Source: Anaerolineae bacterium (GTDB taxonomy: Bacteria > Chloroflexota > Anaerolineae > JACIWP01). Taken from it: a stretch of DNA of 7,261 nucleotides. A program made the translations under genes and the position numbers. The notes under the pieces were generated by a model. That model did no database searches. It was given only the letters and a program-made list of their open reading frames with translations, and was not told the origin of the DNA. Positions within the stretch are counted from its first letter, which is position 1, and every line of letters begins with the position of its first letter. Below are positions 7,226 to 7,261 of this stretch, one piece after another. The stretch covers positions 1 through 7,261 of the forward strand of contig JACIWP010000167.1 of the NCBI GenBank assembly GCA_014360855.1, read 5' to 3'.

Positions 7226-7261
7226 TCAGGACATAAACCGATGGCCGGCCGCGCCGTCAGG
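7226..7261 (-). other. Possible 3' end of the preceding operon gene, unassigned
   Basis: One minus-strand frame entering the window reads PDGAAGHRFMS and ends at TGA (7226-7228), 24 bases before the atpA GTG. In the usual operon order the delta subunit gene would end here, and delta proteins often have Asp-Gly near the C terminus. Eleven codons are too few to identify anything, and other frames are also open. Confidence 0.2.

Overview
The window is a GC-rich bacterial segment in which every recognisable gene lies on the minus strand, so it reads from high to low coordinates. It holds two adjacent operon pieces. The first is the distal half of an F1Fo ATP synthase operon: atpA, atpG, atpD, atpC (7201 down to 2846). 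The second is a compact phenylalanine/tyrosine biosynthesis operon: aroH chorismate mutase, pheA prephenate dehydratase, aroF-type DAHP synthase, and the first 58 codons of a tyrA prephenate dehydrogenase (2468 down to 1, running off the window). I infer a Chloroflexota (Anaerolineae-like) genome from the high GC content, the atp order, the TKHAWAYRQ variant in the alpha subunit and the general look of the proteins. This is an impression from memory, not a database result.

The most interesting part is the roughly 380-base gap between atpC and aroH (2469-2845). Read on the minus strand it contains, in order: a strong sigma70-type promoter (TTGACA, 17-bp spacer, TGC-TATCAT; 2765-2793); a small ORF (39 codons from an ATG at 2690, stop at 2571) carrying the run YFYYYYFPF; a set of mutually exclusive RNA pairings; and an intrinsic terminator (9-10 bp stem, GCAA tetraloop, six Ts; 2501-2533) ending just before the aroH ribosome binding site. 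Segment 1 (2637-2645), immediately upstream of the first Tyr codon, is perfectly complementary to segment 2 (2582-2590). An overlapping segment 2 (2586-2594) pairs over nine positions with segment 3, the 5' arm of the terminator (2524-2532). Segment 3 pairs perfectly with segment 4 (2511-2519). This is the logic of ribosome-mediated transcription attenuation, as in the enterobacterial pheA and trp leaders, here governing a whole Phe/Tyr operon with a Tyr-dominated control run.

The four aromatic genes fit this control. DAHP synthase makes the first committed intermediate of the shikimate pathway. AroH converts chorismate to prephenate. PheA sends prephenate to phenylpyruvate and TyrA sends it to the tyrosine branch. 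The genes are tightly packed (aroH-pheA share TAATG, aroF-tyrA overlap by ATGA). Control appears layered: attenuation by Tyr/Phe tRNA charging, a ferredoxin-like regulatory domain on DAHP synthase that keeps the His29 and Ser31 positions I associate with Tyr sensing in the Thermotoga maritima enzyme, and an ACT domain with an ESRP motif on PheA.

The ATP synthase genes look complete and ordinary, with intact nucleotide-binding motifs. Several starts are non-ATG: GTG for atpA and aroF, TTG for atpG. I see no convincing terminator between atpC and the aromatic promoter, so some read-through into the leader is possible.
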